NCBI RefSeq assembly: GCF_900100315.1
Contig: NZ_FNFF01000020.1
Span: forward strand, 12,688-76,687
DNA length: 64,000 nucleotides
Direction: 5' to 3'
DNA from: Streptomyces indicus
Lineage (GTDB): Bacteria > Actinomycetota > Actinomycetes > Streptomycetales > Streptomycetaceae
In this document: piece after piece, positions 42,757-51,227 of the stretch
Layout: the number at the start of each line of letters is the position of its first letter
Numbering within the stretch: position 1 is the first letter of the stretch
Position numbers and translations under genes: made by a program
The notes under the pieces: model-generated
Database searches by the model: none
What the model saw: only the letters and a program-made list of their open reading frames with translations
Told to the model about the DNA's origin: nothing

Positions 42757-44171
42757 TAGAAGGCGAACACGGCGGAGACCGCGTACATCGCGGCCGGCAC
42801 CTCGCGGCCGCGGCCCGCGGCCAGGCGGAGCACGGTGAAGGTGATGAAGCCGATGCCGATGCCGTTCGTGATCGAGTAGGTGAACGGCATCATCACCATG
42901 GTCAGGAACGCCGGGATCGCGATCGTGTAGTCCTTCCAGTCGATCGCGGTGATCGAGCCGGACAGGATCAGGAAGCCCACCGCGAGCAGTGCGGGGGTCG
43001 CGGCCTGCGAGGGCACCATCAGGGCCAGCGGCGTCAGGAACAGCGAGGCGGTGAACAGGCCGCCGGTGACCACGTTCGCCAGACCGGTGCGCGCGCCCTC
43101 GCCGACACCGGCCGTGGACTCCACGAAGCAGGTGGTGGCCGAGGAGGAGCTGGCGCCGCCCGCCGCGACGGCGAGACCGTCGACGAGCAGCACCTTGTTG
43201 ATGCCGGGCATCTGGCCGTCGGCGTCCACCAGCTTGGCCTCGTCGGCCACGCCCATGATCGTGCCCATCGCGTCGAAGAAGCACGACAGCAGCACGGTGA
43301 AGACGAACAGGACACCGGTGAGGATGCCGACCTTGGAGAAGCCGCCGAACAGGCTGACCTGACCGATCAAGCCGAAGTCCGGCGTGGCCACCGGGTTGCC
43401 CGGCCACTCCGGAGTGGTCAGACCCCAGCTCGGGATGTCCGCGAGCGCGTTGATCACCATCGCGACCACGGTCATCACGAGGATCGAGATCAGGATCGCG
43501 CCGGGCACCTTGCGCACGATCAGCGACAGCGTGAGCAGCACACCGAGCACGAACACCAGGACGGGCCAGCCGTTGAGGTGGCCGTCGGAGCCGAGCTGCA
43601 GCGGCACGGTGGTGTGGGCGGCGTCCGGGATACGGGAGACGAAGCCGGAGTCGACCAGGCCGATCAGCATGATGAACAGGCCGATACCGATCGCGATGCC
43701 CTTGCGCAGACCGAGCGGCACCGCGTTCATCACGCGCTCCCGCAGCCCGGTCGCGACGAGCAGCATCACCACGAAGCCGGCGAGCACCACCATGCCCATC
43801 GCATCCGGCCAGCTCATCCGGGGCGCGAGCTGGAGCGCGACCACCGTGTTGACGCCGAGTCCGGCGGCGAGCGCGATCGGCACGTTGCCGATGACACCCA
43901 TGAGCAGCGTCGTGAACGCGGCGGTGAGCGCGGTCGCCGTGACCAGCTGGCCGTTGTCCAGCTGGTGGCCGTACATGTCCTTCGCGCTGCCGAGGATGAT
44001 CGGGTTCAGCACGATGATGTAGGCCATCGCGAAGAAGGTCGCGAAGCCGCCGCGCACCTCGCGGGCGACGGTCGAGCCGCGCTCGGAGATCTTGAAGAAA
44101 CGGTCCAGCCCGCTGCTCGGATACGGCGGGGGCTTCGGGGAGTCGACCGGGGCGGGGGCCGAGGAGGACAT
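42726..44171 (-). CDS. NCS2-family purine permease (AzgA-like)
   Basis: A 481-residue permease with about 12-14 hydrophobic segments, of the guanine/hypoxanthine/adenine AzgA-type branch of NCS2. Recognisable are GGFATFFAMAYIIVLNPIIL (TM1), AAGLGVNTVVALQ, GMGTIMGVADEA-like FFDAMGTIMG and ESTAGVGEGARTGL, the conserved TM10 region. It imports purines with protons. The ATG at 44171 follows GAAGG about 8 nt away and gives the family start; upstream the frame is non-homologous. It is divergent from the DUF2530 gene; the inverted repeat at 44222-44250 lies in its promoter region. Confidence 0.92.
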   Translation of the reverse strand: MSSSAPAPVDSPKPPPYPSSGLDRFFKISERGSTVAREVRGGFATFFAMAYIIVLNPIILGSAKDMYGHQLDNGQLVTATALTAAFTTLLMGVIGNVPIALAAGLGVNTVVALQLAPRMSWPDAMGMVVLAGFVVMLLVATGLRERVMNAVPLGLRKGIAIGIGLFIMLIGLVDSGFVSRIPDAAHTTVPLQLGSDGHLNGWPVLVFVLGVLLTLSLIVRKVPGAILISILVMTVVAMVINALADIPSWGLTTPEWPGNPVATPDFGLIGQVSLFGGFSKVGILTGVLFVFTVLLSCFFDAMGTIMGVADEAKLVDADGQMPGINKVLLVDGLAVAAGGASSSSATTCFVESTAGVGEGARTGLANVVTGGLFTASLFLTPLALMVPSQAATPALLAVGFLILSGSITAIDWKDYTIAIPAFLTMVMMPFTYSITNGIGIGFITFTVLRLAAGRGREVPAAMYAVSAVFAFYYLMPALGLT

Positions 44172-44221
44172 GCGTGACCTTCGACGGAGGGAGAGGGCTG
44201 CGGACGCTGTCGGCTGACCGA

Positions 44222-44250
44222 TTCGTTTGCTCTTTGTGTCATCAAACGAA
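44222..44250. promoter_or_regulatory. Inverted repeat before the purine permease
   Basis: TTCGTTTG and CAAACGAA are perfect 8-bp arms 13 nt apart. The element is 51-79 nt upstream of the permease start, in an A/T-richer patch than its surroundings, so a regulator site is plausible. Confidence 0.4.
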
Positions 44251-44407
44251 AGAAACTGGCCAGACTGAAGCTGTTTCAGTATGAATAAACAGGCCGTGAA
44301 AAGCCATCTACGCGCGTCACCGCAGACGTGGGGCGGGCGTGACAAGCGCGCGGGGCGTGCTCGGGCGGCGCGCGGGGGCGTGCTCAGGCGGCGCACGGGG
44401 CAGCGCA

Positions 44408-44413
44408 TAAGCT
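44408..44413 (+). promoter_or_regulatory. -10 box of the DUF2530 gene, leaderless arrangement
   Basis: TAAGCT is followed by GGTCGC and then the ATG at 44420. No ribosome site separates them. Confidence 0.45.
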
Positions 44414-44419
44414 GGTCGC

Positions 44420-44713
44420 ATGGCGAAGTGGGAAGCGAAGCACGAGGCGCCGGAGCCCCTGGAGGGTCCCGTCGTCGCCACCATCACCGGCGGCACGATC
44501 CTGTGGTTCGTCCTCTTTCTCGTGCAGGTCCCCTTCTACGGCTGGTTCGACGACCGCGACCTGACCTGGTGGGTGTGGACCTGCCTGGCCGGCGCCGGGC
44601 TCGGGCTCATCGGCATCTGGTACGTCCGCAAGCGCGATGCGGCGATCAAGCGGCACGCGGCCGATCGGGCCGGTTCCGCCTCCGCCGAAGGTGCCGAAGG
44701 TACGAGCGCGTAG
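44420..44713 (+). CDS. DUF2530 membrane protein
   Basis: A 97-residue protein with two TM helices (about 22-42 and 52-70), of the DUF2530 family found across actinobacteria; function unknown. The first helix is TITGGTILWFVLFLVQVPFY and the second, LTWWVWTCLAGAGLGLIGIW, is followed by the basic YVRKRDAAIKRHA end on the inside. It is divergent from the purine permease, a neighbour often seen in Streptomyces. Apparently leaderless. Confidence 0.85.
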   Translation: MAKWEAKHEAPEPLEGPVVATITGGTILWFVLFLVQVPFYGWFDDRDLTWWVWTCLAGAGLGLIGIWYVRKRDAAIKRHAADRAGSASAEGAEGTSA

Positions 44714-44800
44714 TACCCAGGTCGGATCTTCCGGCTCCGTATCCCTGATTCCCGCGCCCTCGACGCGAAAGAGCACCCCCGGCCCCGTACCGTCTGACTC

Positions 44801-47266
44801 ATGACGCAGCGGGCACAGCTAGACACCGACGGACCCGACCCCGGAGGCAGGCCACCGGCGATCGACGCCGGCGCCGAACTCGATCCGGTGCACCCGGTCC
44901 CGCCCCCTGAAGCGGCCCCCGACCGGGCCCGCGGTCTGACCACCGCCGAGGTCGCCGAGCGGGTGGCGCGCGGGGAGATCAACGACGTCCCGGTGCGCAG
45001 CAGCCGGTCGATGACCGACATCGTGCGCGCCAACGTCTTCACGCGCTTCAACGCGATCATCGGCGTGCTCTGGTTCATCATGCTGTTCGTCGCGCCGATC
45101 CAGGACAGCCTCTTCGGCTTCGTGATCCTCGCGAACACCGGCATCGGCATCATCCAGGAGTGGCGCGCCAAGAAGACCCTGGACAGCCTCGCGGTGATCG
45201 GCGAGGCCAAGCCGACCGTGCGGCGCGACGGGGTCGCGGCCGAGGTGTCCACCTCCGAGATCGTGCTCGGGGACCTGATCGAGATCGGGCCCGGCGACAA
45301 GATCGTGGTCGACGGCGAGGTGATCGAGGCCGACGGTCTGGAGGTCGACGAGTCGCTGCTCACCGGCGAGGCCGATCCCGTCCTGAAGAAGCCCGGCGAC
45401 CAGGTGATGTCCGGGTCGTTCGTGGTCGCGGGTGGCGGCGCGCACACGGCGACGAAGGTGGGACGCGAGGCGTACGCGGCCCAGCTGGCCGAGGAGGCCA
45501 GCCGCTTCACGCTCGTCCACTCCGAGCTGCGCTCCGGCATCTCCACGATCCTCAAGTACGTGACGTGGCTGATGATCCCGACCTCGATCGGTCTGGTCAT
45601 CTCGCAACTGGTCGTCAAGGACGACGACTTGAAGCAGTCCATCGCGTACACGGTGGGCGGCATCGTCCCGATGATCCCCGAGGGCCTGGTCCTGCTGACC
45701 TCCGTGGCCTTCGCGATCGGCGTGATCCGCCTGGGCCGCAAGCAGTGCCTCGTGCAGGAACTCCCGGCCATCGAGGGCCTCGCGCGCGTGGACACGGTCT
45801 GCCTGGACAAGACGGGCACGCTGACCGAGGGCGGCATGGACGTCACGGACCTGCGCCTGCTGAACGGCGCGGACGAGACGTACGTACGCAAGGTGCTCGG
45901 TGCACTCGGCGAGTCCGACCCGCGCCCGAACGCCTCCCTCCAGGCCATCATCGACGCCTACCCGGACCACGAGGACTGGCGCTGCACCGAGTCGCTGCCG
46001 TTCTCCTCGGCCCGCAAGTACAGCGGCGCCAGCTTCAGCGAGGGCGACGGCGAGGACTCGACCTGGCTGCTCGGCGCCCCCGACGTACTGCTTCCCGCCG
46101 ACGACCCGGCGCTCGCCGAGATCGAGGAGCTCAACAAGCAGGGCCTGCGCGTGCTCCTTCTCGCCCGCAGCGAGGCCTCCGAGCTGGACGATCCGCGGGT
46201 CGCCGAGGGCGCCCGCGCCACCGCCCTGGTGGTCCTGGAGCAGCGTCTGCGCCCGGACGCGGCCGACACCCTGCGCTACTTCGAGGAGCAGGACGTCGCC
46301 GCCAAGGTGATCTCCGGTGACAACGCGGTCTCGGTCGGCGCGGTGGCCGGCAAGCTGAGTCTGCCCGGCGCGGAGAACACGGTCGACGCCCGTACGCTGC
46401 CCAAGGACCAGGCCGAGATGGCCCAAGTGCTCGACGAGAACGCGGTGTTCGGCCGCGTCACCCCGCAGCAGAAGCGGGACATGGTCGGTGCGCTCCAGTC
46501 CAAGGGCCACACGGTCGCGATGACCGGCGACGGCGTCAACGACGTACTCGCGCTCAAGGACGCCGACATCGGCGTCTCGATGGGCTCGGGCTCGGAGGCG
46601 ACGCGCGCGGTCGCGCAGATCGTGCTCCTCAACAACAGCTTCGCGACGCTGCCTTCGGTGGTGGCCGAGGGCCGCCGCGTCATCGGCAACATCACGCGGG
46701 TCGCGACCCTCTTCCTCGTGAAGACGGTCTACTCGGTGCTGCTCGCCCTCCTGGTGGTCTGCACGCAGGTCGAGTACCTCTTCCTGCCCCGCCACCTCAC
46801 CCTGCTCTCCACCCTGACGATCGGCGTCCCGGCCTTCTTCCTCGCGCTCGCCCCCAACAAGGAGCGCGCGAAGCCGCACTTCGTGAAACGCGTCATGCGG
46901 TACGCGATCCCGGGCGGCGTGATCGCGGGCACGGCCACGTTCGTCACCTACGTCCTGGCCCGCCACCACTACACGGGCGCGGGCGCCCGCGAGGCGGAGA
47001 CCAGCGCGGCCACGCTCTGCCTCTTCCTGGTGGCCATCTGGGTCCTGGCGATCATCGCCCGCCCCTACACCTGGTGGCGCCTGCTCCTGATCGGCGCGAT
47101 GGGCTTCGGCTTCATGCTCGTCATGGTCGTCCCCTGGCTCCAGGACTTCTTCCAGCTGAAGCTCGCGGGCACGACGATGCCGTGGGCGGCGGTGGCGATC
47201 GCGGCGGTCGCGGCGGCGGGGATCGAGTTCGCGTTCCGGTGGGTGGACCGGAAGTTCCCGGCGTAG
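44801..47266 (+). CDS. Cation-transporting P-type ATPase (CtpE-like)
   Basis: An 821-residue P-type ATPase that moves a cation with ATP. The phosphorylation motif is CLDKTGTLT (Asp near 336), the hinge TGDGVNDVLALK, and the actuator TGEADPV. The TM4 motif is MIPEGLVLL. PEGL and the absence of N-terminal metal-binding Cys fit the CtpE-like (Ca2+-linked) group rather than the Cu/Zn group; the ion is not certain. About ten TM helices, last ending IEFAFRWVDRKFPA. The N-terminal 35 residues are Pro/Asp-rich and disordered. TACCGT 7 nt before the ATG may be a leaderless -10. A good terminator follows. Confidence 0.93.
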   Translation: MTQRAQLDTDGPDPGGRPPAIDAGAELDPVHPVPPPEAAPDRARGLTTAEVAERVARGEINDVPVRSSRSMTDIVRANVFTRFNAIIGVLWFIMLFVAPIQDSLFGFVILANTGIGIIQEWRAKKTLDSLAVIGEAKPTVRRDGVAAEVSTSEIVLGDLIEIGPGDKIVVDGEVIEADGLEVDESLLTGEADPVLKKPGDQVMSGSFVVAGGGAHTATKVGREAYAAQLAEEASRFTLVHSELRSGISTILKYVTWLMIPTSIGLVISQLVVKDDDLKQSIAYTVGGIVPMIPEGLVLLTSVAFAIGVIRLGRKQCLVQELPAIEGLARVDTVCLDKTGTLTEGGMDVTDLRLLNGADETYVRKVLGALGESDPRPNASLQAIIDAYPDHEDWRCTESLPFSSARKYSGASFSEGDGEDSTWLLGAPDVLLPADDPALAEIEELNKQGLRVLLLARSEASELDDPRVAEGARATALVVLEQRLRPDAADTLRYFEEQDVAAKVISGDNAVSVGAVAGKLSLPGAENTVDARTLPKDQAEMAQVLDENAVFGRVTPQQKRDMVGALQSKGHTVAMTGDGVNDVLALKDADIGVSMGSGSEATRAVAQIVLLNNSFATLPSVVAEGRRVIGNITRVATLFLVKTVYSVLLALLVVCTQVEYLFLPRHLTLLSTLTIGVPAFFLALAPNKERAKPHFVKRVMRYAIPGGVIAGTATFVTYVLARHHYTGAGAREAETSAATLCLFLVAIWVLAIIARPYTWWRLLLIGAMGFGFMLVMVVPWLQDFFQLKLAGTTMPWAAVAIAAVAAAGIEFAFRWVDRKFPA

Positions 47267-47282
47267 CTCTCTCCCGTACGCG

Positions 47283-47320
47283 AAGAGCCCGGTCCCTCGG
47301 GGTGAGGGGCCGGGCTCTTT
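47283..47320. terminator. Terminator after the P-type ATPase
   Basis: AAGAGCCCGG, TCCCTC, GGGGT, GAGGGG, CCGGGCTCTT: a near-perfect 15-bp stem ending in TTT. It lies 17 nt past the stop codon. Confidence 0.85.
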
Positions 47321-47323
47321 ACT

Positions 47324-47366
47324 TGTACATGTTTCCGGTACCATGGCGGTACGGGTTATCGGTACC
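47324..47366. promoter_or_regulatory. Operator region of yefM-yoeB
   Basis: TGTACA (47324-47329) is followed by GGTACC (47337), GGTACG (47348) and GGTACC (47361), spaced 11-13 nt. YefM-YoeB autorepressors are known to bind TGTACA-type palindromes, so several dimers may bind here. Confidence 0.55.
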
Positions 47367-47383
47367 AGTGGAAGGCTGCCGCC

Positions 47384-47659
47384 ATGTCCATCAGCGCCAG
47401 TGAAGCCAGGGCGACGCTGTTCCCCTTGATAGAGCGCGTCAACACCGACCACGCCCCAGTGCGCATCACCTCCAAGAACGGTGACGCCGTTCTGATGTCC
47501 GCGGACGACTATGACGCCTGGCAGGAGACGGTGTACCTGCTGCGTTCACCGGCCAGCGCCAGGCGCCTGATGGAGGCTGTGGCTCGTGACCGGGAGGGAT
47601 CGACCACGGTCGATCGGACGGTGGACGAGCTGAGGGAGCTCGCCGGAGGCGAGGAGTGA
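47384..47659 (+). CDS. yefM: YefM/Phd-family antitoxin
   Basis: The 91-residue antitoxin of a type II toxin-antitoxin pair. Its N-terminal Phd/YefM fold starts MSISASEARATLFPLIERVN and continues VRITSKNGDAVLMSADDYDA, and it binds DNA. The acidic C-terminal third neutralises the toxin. GGAAGG lies about 10 nt before the ATG. The stop overlaps the toxin start (GTGA), which favours antitoxin excess and coupled translation. Autoregulation through the TGTACA/GGTACC boxes upstream is likely. Confidence 0.94.
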   Translation: MSISASEARATLFPLIERVNTDHAPVRITSKNGDAVLMSADDYDAWQETVYLLRSPASARRLMEAVARDREGSTTVDRTVDELRELAGGEE

Positions 47660-47913
47660 GGAGTGTCCACTTCGACCCCGCAGCCTGGGAGGACTTCCAG
47701 TTCTGGCTGGCGTCGGACCGGAAGACGGCCCGCCGGATCGTGCGGCTGATCGGCGAGATCCAGCGGGATCCGTTCACCGGTATCGGGAAGCCCGAGCCGC
47801 TCAAGGGCCACCTGTCGGGGTACTGGTCCCGCAGAATCGATGACGAGCACCGACTGGTCTATCGGGCGGACGACAAAGAAGTGAAGATCCTCCAGGCGCG
47901 CTACCACTACTGA
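47656..47913 (+). CDS. yoeB: YoeB/Txe-family mRNA interferase toxin
   Basis: An 85-residue ribosome-dependent endoribonuclease of the RelE superfamily. The catalytic set of E. coli YoeB is complete: Glu47 (KPEPLKG), Arg66 (EHRLVYR) and the C-terminal His84-Tyr85 (ARYHY). It starts at GTG 47656 inside the antitoxin gene end, with GGCGAGGA just before. It is preceded by yefM and followed at 34 nt by the convergent end of the large ATPase gene. Nothing suggests that the pair lies on a mobile element, apart from a slightly lower GC content. Confidence 0.95.
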   Translation: MRSVHFDPAAWEDFQFWLASDRKTARRIVRLIGEIQRDPFTGIGKPEPLKGHLSGYWSRRIDDEHRLVYRADDKEVKILQARYHY

Positions 47914-47946
47914 CCCGGCCGCCGACCGTCCGGCCGGGTCGGCAGG

Positions 47947-50900
47947 TCAGTCGAACCAGCGGTCCCGCGCCAGTTCCTCCGTGCGGGACGGGTCCTCGAG
48001 CAGCGCCGCCACCTCGAAGCGCCGCGGCCACTGGCCCGCCGCCCAGGCGAGGCCCGCCGCCACGCCCTCCAGGGTGGCCGCGTGGACCGTGCCGTCGCGG
48101 CCGCGGTGCCAGTCGACTTCGAGGCCGTCGACCAGGAGCTCCTCGTATTCGCGGTACGAGGACGGGGTCGAGGGGCCCAGCAGGGTGCGGACCGAGGGCG
48201 GGACCTCGTGTGTGGTGCCCTCGCCCGTGACCGCTCCCGTGACGACCGTGCTGAGGCGCCGTACCTGGAAAAGGTCCGCCAGGTCGGCGGCGCGCGCGGG
48301 CGCGACCGGGAGCAGCGGGCGGCCCTCGGCGAAGGGCAGCAGGTCCGGGGCGTCCGCGACCAGGGCGTCCGCAGCGTCCACGACCACCACCTCGCCGTCC
48401 ACCACGGCCCGCAGCTCGTCGGGGAGCGTGACCTGCTCGGGGTCGAGCAGCGCCAACGCCCCGTACAGCCCGTGCAGTTGAGCCGCCGAGACCGGCAGGG
48501 ACGGGTCGGCGAGGCGGTCGAGGAGCTCGGCCGCGCCGCCTGGCTCGTCAAGGAGTGAGGCCACCGAGGTGCGCACGCCGAGGGCGCGCAGGACCTGCTC
48601 GTCCTCGAAGCCGCTCGCGTCGGCCTCCTCGTAGAGGCCCGCGAGCAGCGGGTCGCCGCCGGCCGCGCGCAGACCGGCCGGGCGGCGCCCGTCGAGCACG
48701 GGGTGCCCGCGCAGCCACCAGGCCGTGTACGGGCGGGCGGTCTCGGTGGTGCCGTCGGGCAGCAGGATGCGGACCCGCTGGGTGAGGGCGTCCCTGAGCG
48801 GGGGCTGCGCGAGCAGGGCGAGGGCTTCGGGCCAGCGGTCGTCGTCGACGAGGTCGAGGTCGCGTACGGCGATGAGCTCGGTGGCGACCGGCGGCACCGG
48901 GGTGTCGGGCAGCGCGTCGAGGAGGTCCTCGCACCACACGTCCACCGCGTCGAGCAGTCCGGCGTCGTCGGGCTCGGCGAAGTCGCCCTCGCGCGGCTCG
49001 AGTTCGTCGGGGTCGAGGACGACGTCCGTGGCCCGTACGAGCGCGAAGTCGGCCAGCACGCCGCAGGCGGCGAGGGGCTGCTCGCCCCAGCGGCCGGCCA
49101 GCTCGGCGTCGACCTCGGCGAGTTCGCCGGGCCGGATCACCGAGGCGAAACGGCTGCCGGGCAGGACGAGTTCACCGGCCGGGGCGAGTTCGCCCTCGTC
49201 GTCGGGGAGCGCGAGCGCGCCGAGCCAGGGTTCGTCGCCGGGCGCGAGGGCAGCGTCACGAGCGAGCCCGAGGACCACCTCGGCCAACTCCTCGGCGTCC
49301 AGGGCGTCTTCGTCCCACACATCGCCGGTCGCTCCGTCGAGCGACGCCGCGACGGCGGTCCTGACCTGGGGCGTACGGAGCACGGCGCGCGGGGTGGCGG
49401 GCAGGGCGCCCAGCTTCTCCAGGAGCGCGTGGGCGGCGTCGGGATGGGCGACCTTGAGGCCCAGGCGCGCCAACCGGTCGGCGTCCGAAGGGGTTTCGGC
49501 GGTGGGCAGCAGCACCTGGCGCGGGCCGATGGTGGTCCGGCCGTCGGCGAGCGGCACCGGAAGGCCGGTCAGCCGGTCGGGGTCCACACCCGCCAGGGAC
49601 TCGTAGAGCCTCCCCCACCAGCCGGCCGCGCGCTCCAGGCCCGCAAGCCGGTCGATGGCGTCCTGCAACGGGACGCGGGCGACGCCCAGCGTGCGCAGCT
49701 CGGCGCGGCGCTCCAGGCCGGCCGGGAGGAGCGTCGGCAGCACCTCGGCGAGCACCCGTACGGTCTCGGCGCCCGCGCCCTCGACCACCTCGGCCTCGAA
49801 CGGGCGCAGGGCGACGGGGAGTTCGTCGGCGTCGGCCGGCGCACTCGTGTCGGGCTGCGCACCCGTGAGGGCGGGCGGCAGGAACGCGGTGCGCGGCAGC
49901 AGCTCCAGGACCGCCGCCCGCAGCGCACCGTCCAGCTCGCCCTTGCCGAGCGGGCCCGGCACGAGGTCGATCAGGCCGGTGGACACGGGCCGCCAGGCGC
50001 CGAGCAGTTCGGCGTACGCGGCGGCCGCGCGGCCCACGAGGAAGTCGGTGAGCGGGCCCGGCGCCACGTGCCGGCGGGTGGTGTCCAGCGGGAACGAGGC
50101 GATGAGCAGGGCCGGGACGCCGAGCGGTTCGTCGCTCGGGGTCGGGGCGTGCAGGACCGGCGCGGTGCGCGGGCGTTCGGGCGCGCCGTCGGCGCCGACG
50201 GGCACGGCCCAGGTGACGGACCAGTGCGGGCGCAGGCGCTCCTCGACCGGCCGGTCCGCCAGAAGCGCGGGGTCGGTCGGGCCGTGCTGCGTGACGGTGC
50301 GCCAGCGGGTGGTGCCGTCGCGGGTGTCCTCGATGCGGACGAGCCCGTCGTCCCCGGTGTGCCGGGTCAGGGTCCTGACCTCGTCGTCGGTCTCCACGAC
50401 GACCTCGGCGAGGCCGGGCAGGGTGAGCAGCAGCGAGGCGTCCACGGCGGCGAGCAGCCGCTCCGCGAGGCCGGCCGCGGCGGCGTCGCGCAGCGGAAGC
50501 ACCACGACGGTGTCGTACGAGGCGGGGGGCGCGCCCTCGGCGGCGAACGGCAGCCGAAGCAGCGGCACATGTCCCTCGCGGCGCCGCAACTCCTCGCCGA
50601 GCTCCGGGTGGTGGGCGGCCGTCTCCTGCGCGAGGGTGCGGGCCTCCCCGAGGGACCAGCGCACCCCGCCGGCCCGGCTCAGGACGGCCGGTTCGTCGGA
50701 CACGGCGAGCACGGCCGCGAAGCCGACGCCGAAGCGGCCGACGGCGCCCTGCGTGTCCTCGCGCTTGGCGCTGGCGCGCAGGGTGCTGAGGGATTCGACG
50801 CCGCGGGCGTCGAGCGGGGCGCCGGTGTTGGCGGCGGCCAGGGTCCGGTTCCTGAGCGTCAGGCGCAGCCGGCCCGGGGCGCCGGTGCGGGCCGCGGCGT

Positions 50901-51093
50901 CGGCGGCGTTCTGCGCCAACTCCACGACGAGGCGGTCGCGGTAGCCGCCGAGTGCGAGGTCCTCCTCGGCGTTGGCGTCCTCACGGAACCGCGCCGCCGA
51001 GGCGGCCCAGGCGTCGAGCACACCTCTGCGCAGCCTCGCGGTGCCGAAGGGGTCCTGCCCTTCTTGTGCGGGGCGCACGGGCTTGCTCGTCAC
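47947..51093 (-). CDS. Sacsin/Hsp90-like GHKL ATPase domain protein
   Basis: A 1,048-residue cytoplasmic protein whose first ~170 residues fit a GHKL ATPase. The N box is VVELAQNAADA (Glu58, Asn62, Asp65), the G1-like segment AANTGAPLD at 88-95 replaces the usual DxGxG, and the lid/G2 is GAVGRFGVGF at 116-125. The remaining ~850 residues have no domain that I recognise and are Leu/Ala/Asp/Pro-rich, as in the sacsin N-terminal ATPase-like proteins of actinobacteria. The start is MTSKPVRP at 51093. It reads alone and is followed by the DUF3027 gene upstream on the same strand. A chaperone-like role is possible but unproven. Confidence 0.82.
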   Translation of the reverse strand: MTSKPVRPAQEGQDPFGTARLRRGVLDAWAASAARFREDANAEEDLALGGYRDRLVVELAQNAADAAARTGAPGRLRLTLRNRTLAAANTGAPLDARGVESLSTLRASAKREDTQGAVGRFGVGFAAVLAVSDEPAVLSRAGGVRWSLGEARTLAQETAAHHPELGEELRRREGHVPLLRLPFAAEGAPPASYDTVVVLPLRDAAAAGLAERLLAAVDASLLLTLPGLAEVVVETDDEVRTLTRHTGDDGLVRIEDTRDGTTRWRTVTQHGPTDPALLADRPVEERLRPHWSVTWAVPVGADGAPERPRTAPVLHAPTPSDEPLGVPALLIASFPLDTTRRHVAPGPLTDFLVGRAAAAYAELLGAWRPVSTGLIDLVPGPLGKGELDGALRAAVLELLPRTAFLPPALTGAQPDTSAPADADELPVALRPFEAEVVEGAGAETVRVLAEVLPTLLPAGLERRAELRTLGVARVPLQDAIDRLAGLERAAGWWGRLYESLAGVDPDRLTGLPVPLADGRTTIGPRQVLLPTAETPSDADRLARLGLKVAHPDAAHALLEKLGALPATPRAVLRTPQVRTAVAASLDGATGDVWDEDALDAEELAEVVLGLARDAALAPGDEPWLGALALPDDEGELAPAGELVLPGSRFASVIRPGELAEVDAELAGRWGEQPLAACGVLADFALVRATDVVLDPDELEPREGDFAEPDDAGLLDAVDVWCEDLLDALPDTPVPPVATELIAVRDLDLVDDDRWPEALALLAQPPLRDALTQRVRILLPDGTTETARPYTAWWLRGHPVLDGRRPAGLRAAGGDPLLAGLYEEADASGFEDEQVLRALGVRTSVASLLDEPGGAAELLDRLADPSLPVSAAQLHGLYGALALLDPEQVTLPDELRAVVDGEVVVVDAADALVADAPDLLPFAEGRPLLPVAPARAADLADLFQVRRLSTVVTGAVTGEGTTHEVPPSVRTLLGPSTPSSYREYEELLVDGLEVDWHRGRDGTVHAATLEGVAAGLAWAAGQWPRRFEVAALLEDPSRTEELARDRWFD

Positions 51094-51227
51094 GGGGTGA
51101 CCTTCCGGGTCGGGGGCTGCCTGGGTTCCGGCTGGAGTGACGGTACCGCCTGGGAACCCGGGGTCCCCGCCCGCACCTCAGCCCGGACTCGCCCGCACCC
51201 GGGAGCGCGCCCGCCCCCGGGAGCCCG

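Noticed and set aside
44819..47452. 877-codon frame opposite the P-type ATPase
   Set aside because: Same reason: the ATPase has every catalytic motif and the antisense frame has none.
47384..47913. Toxin-antitoxin pair as evidence of a genomic island
   Set aside because: No integrase, attachment site or composition break flanks it; the neighbouring genes look like core chromosome.
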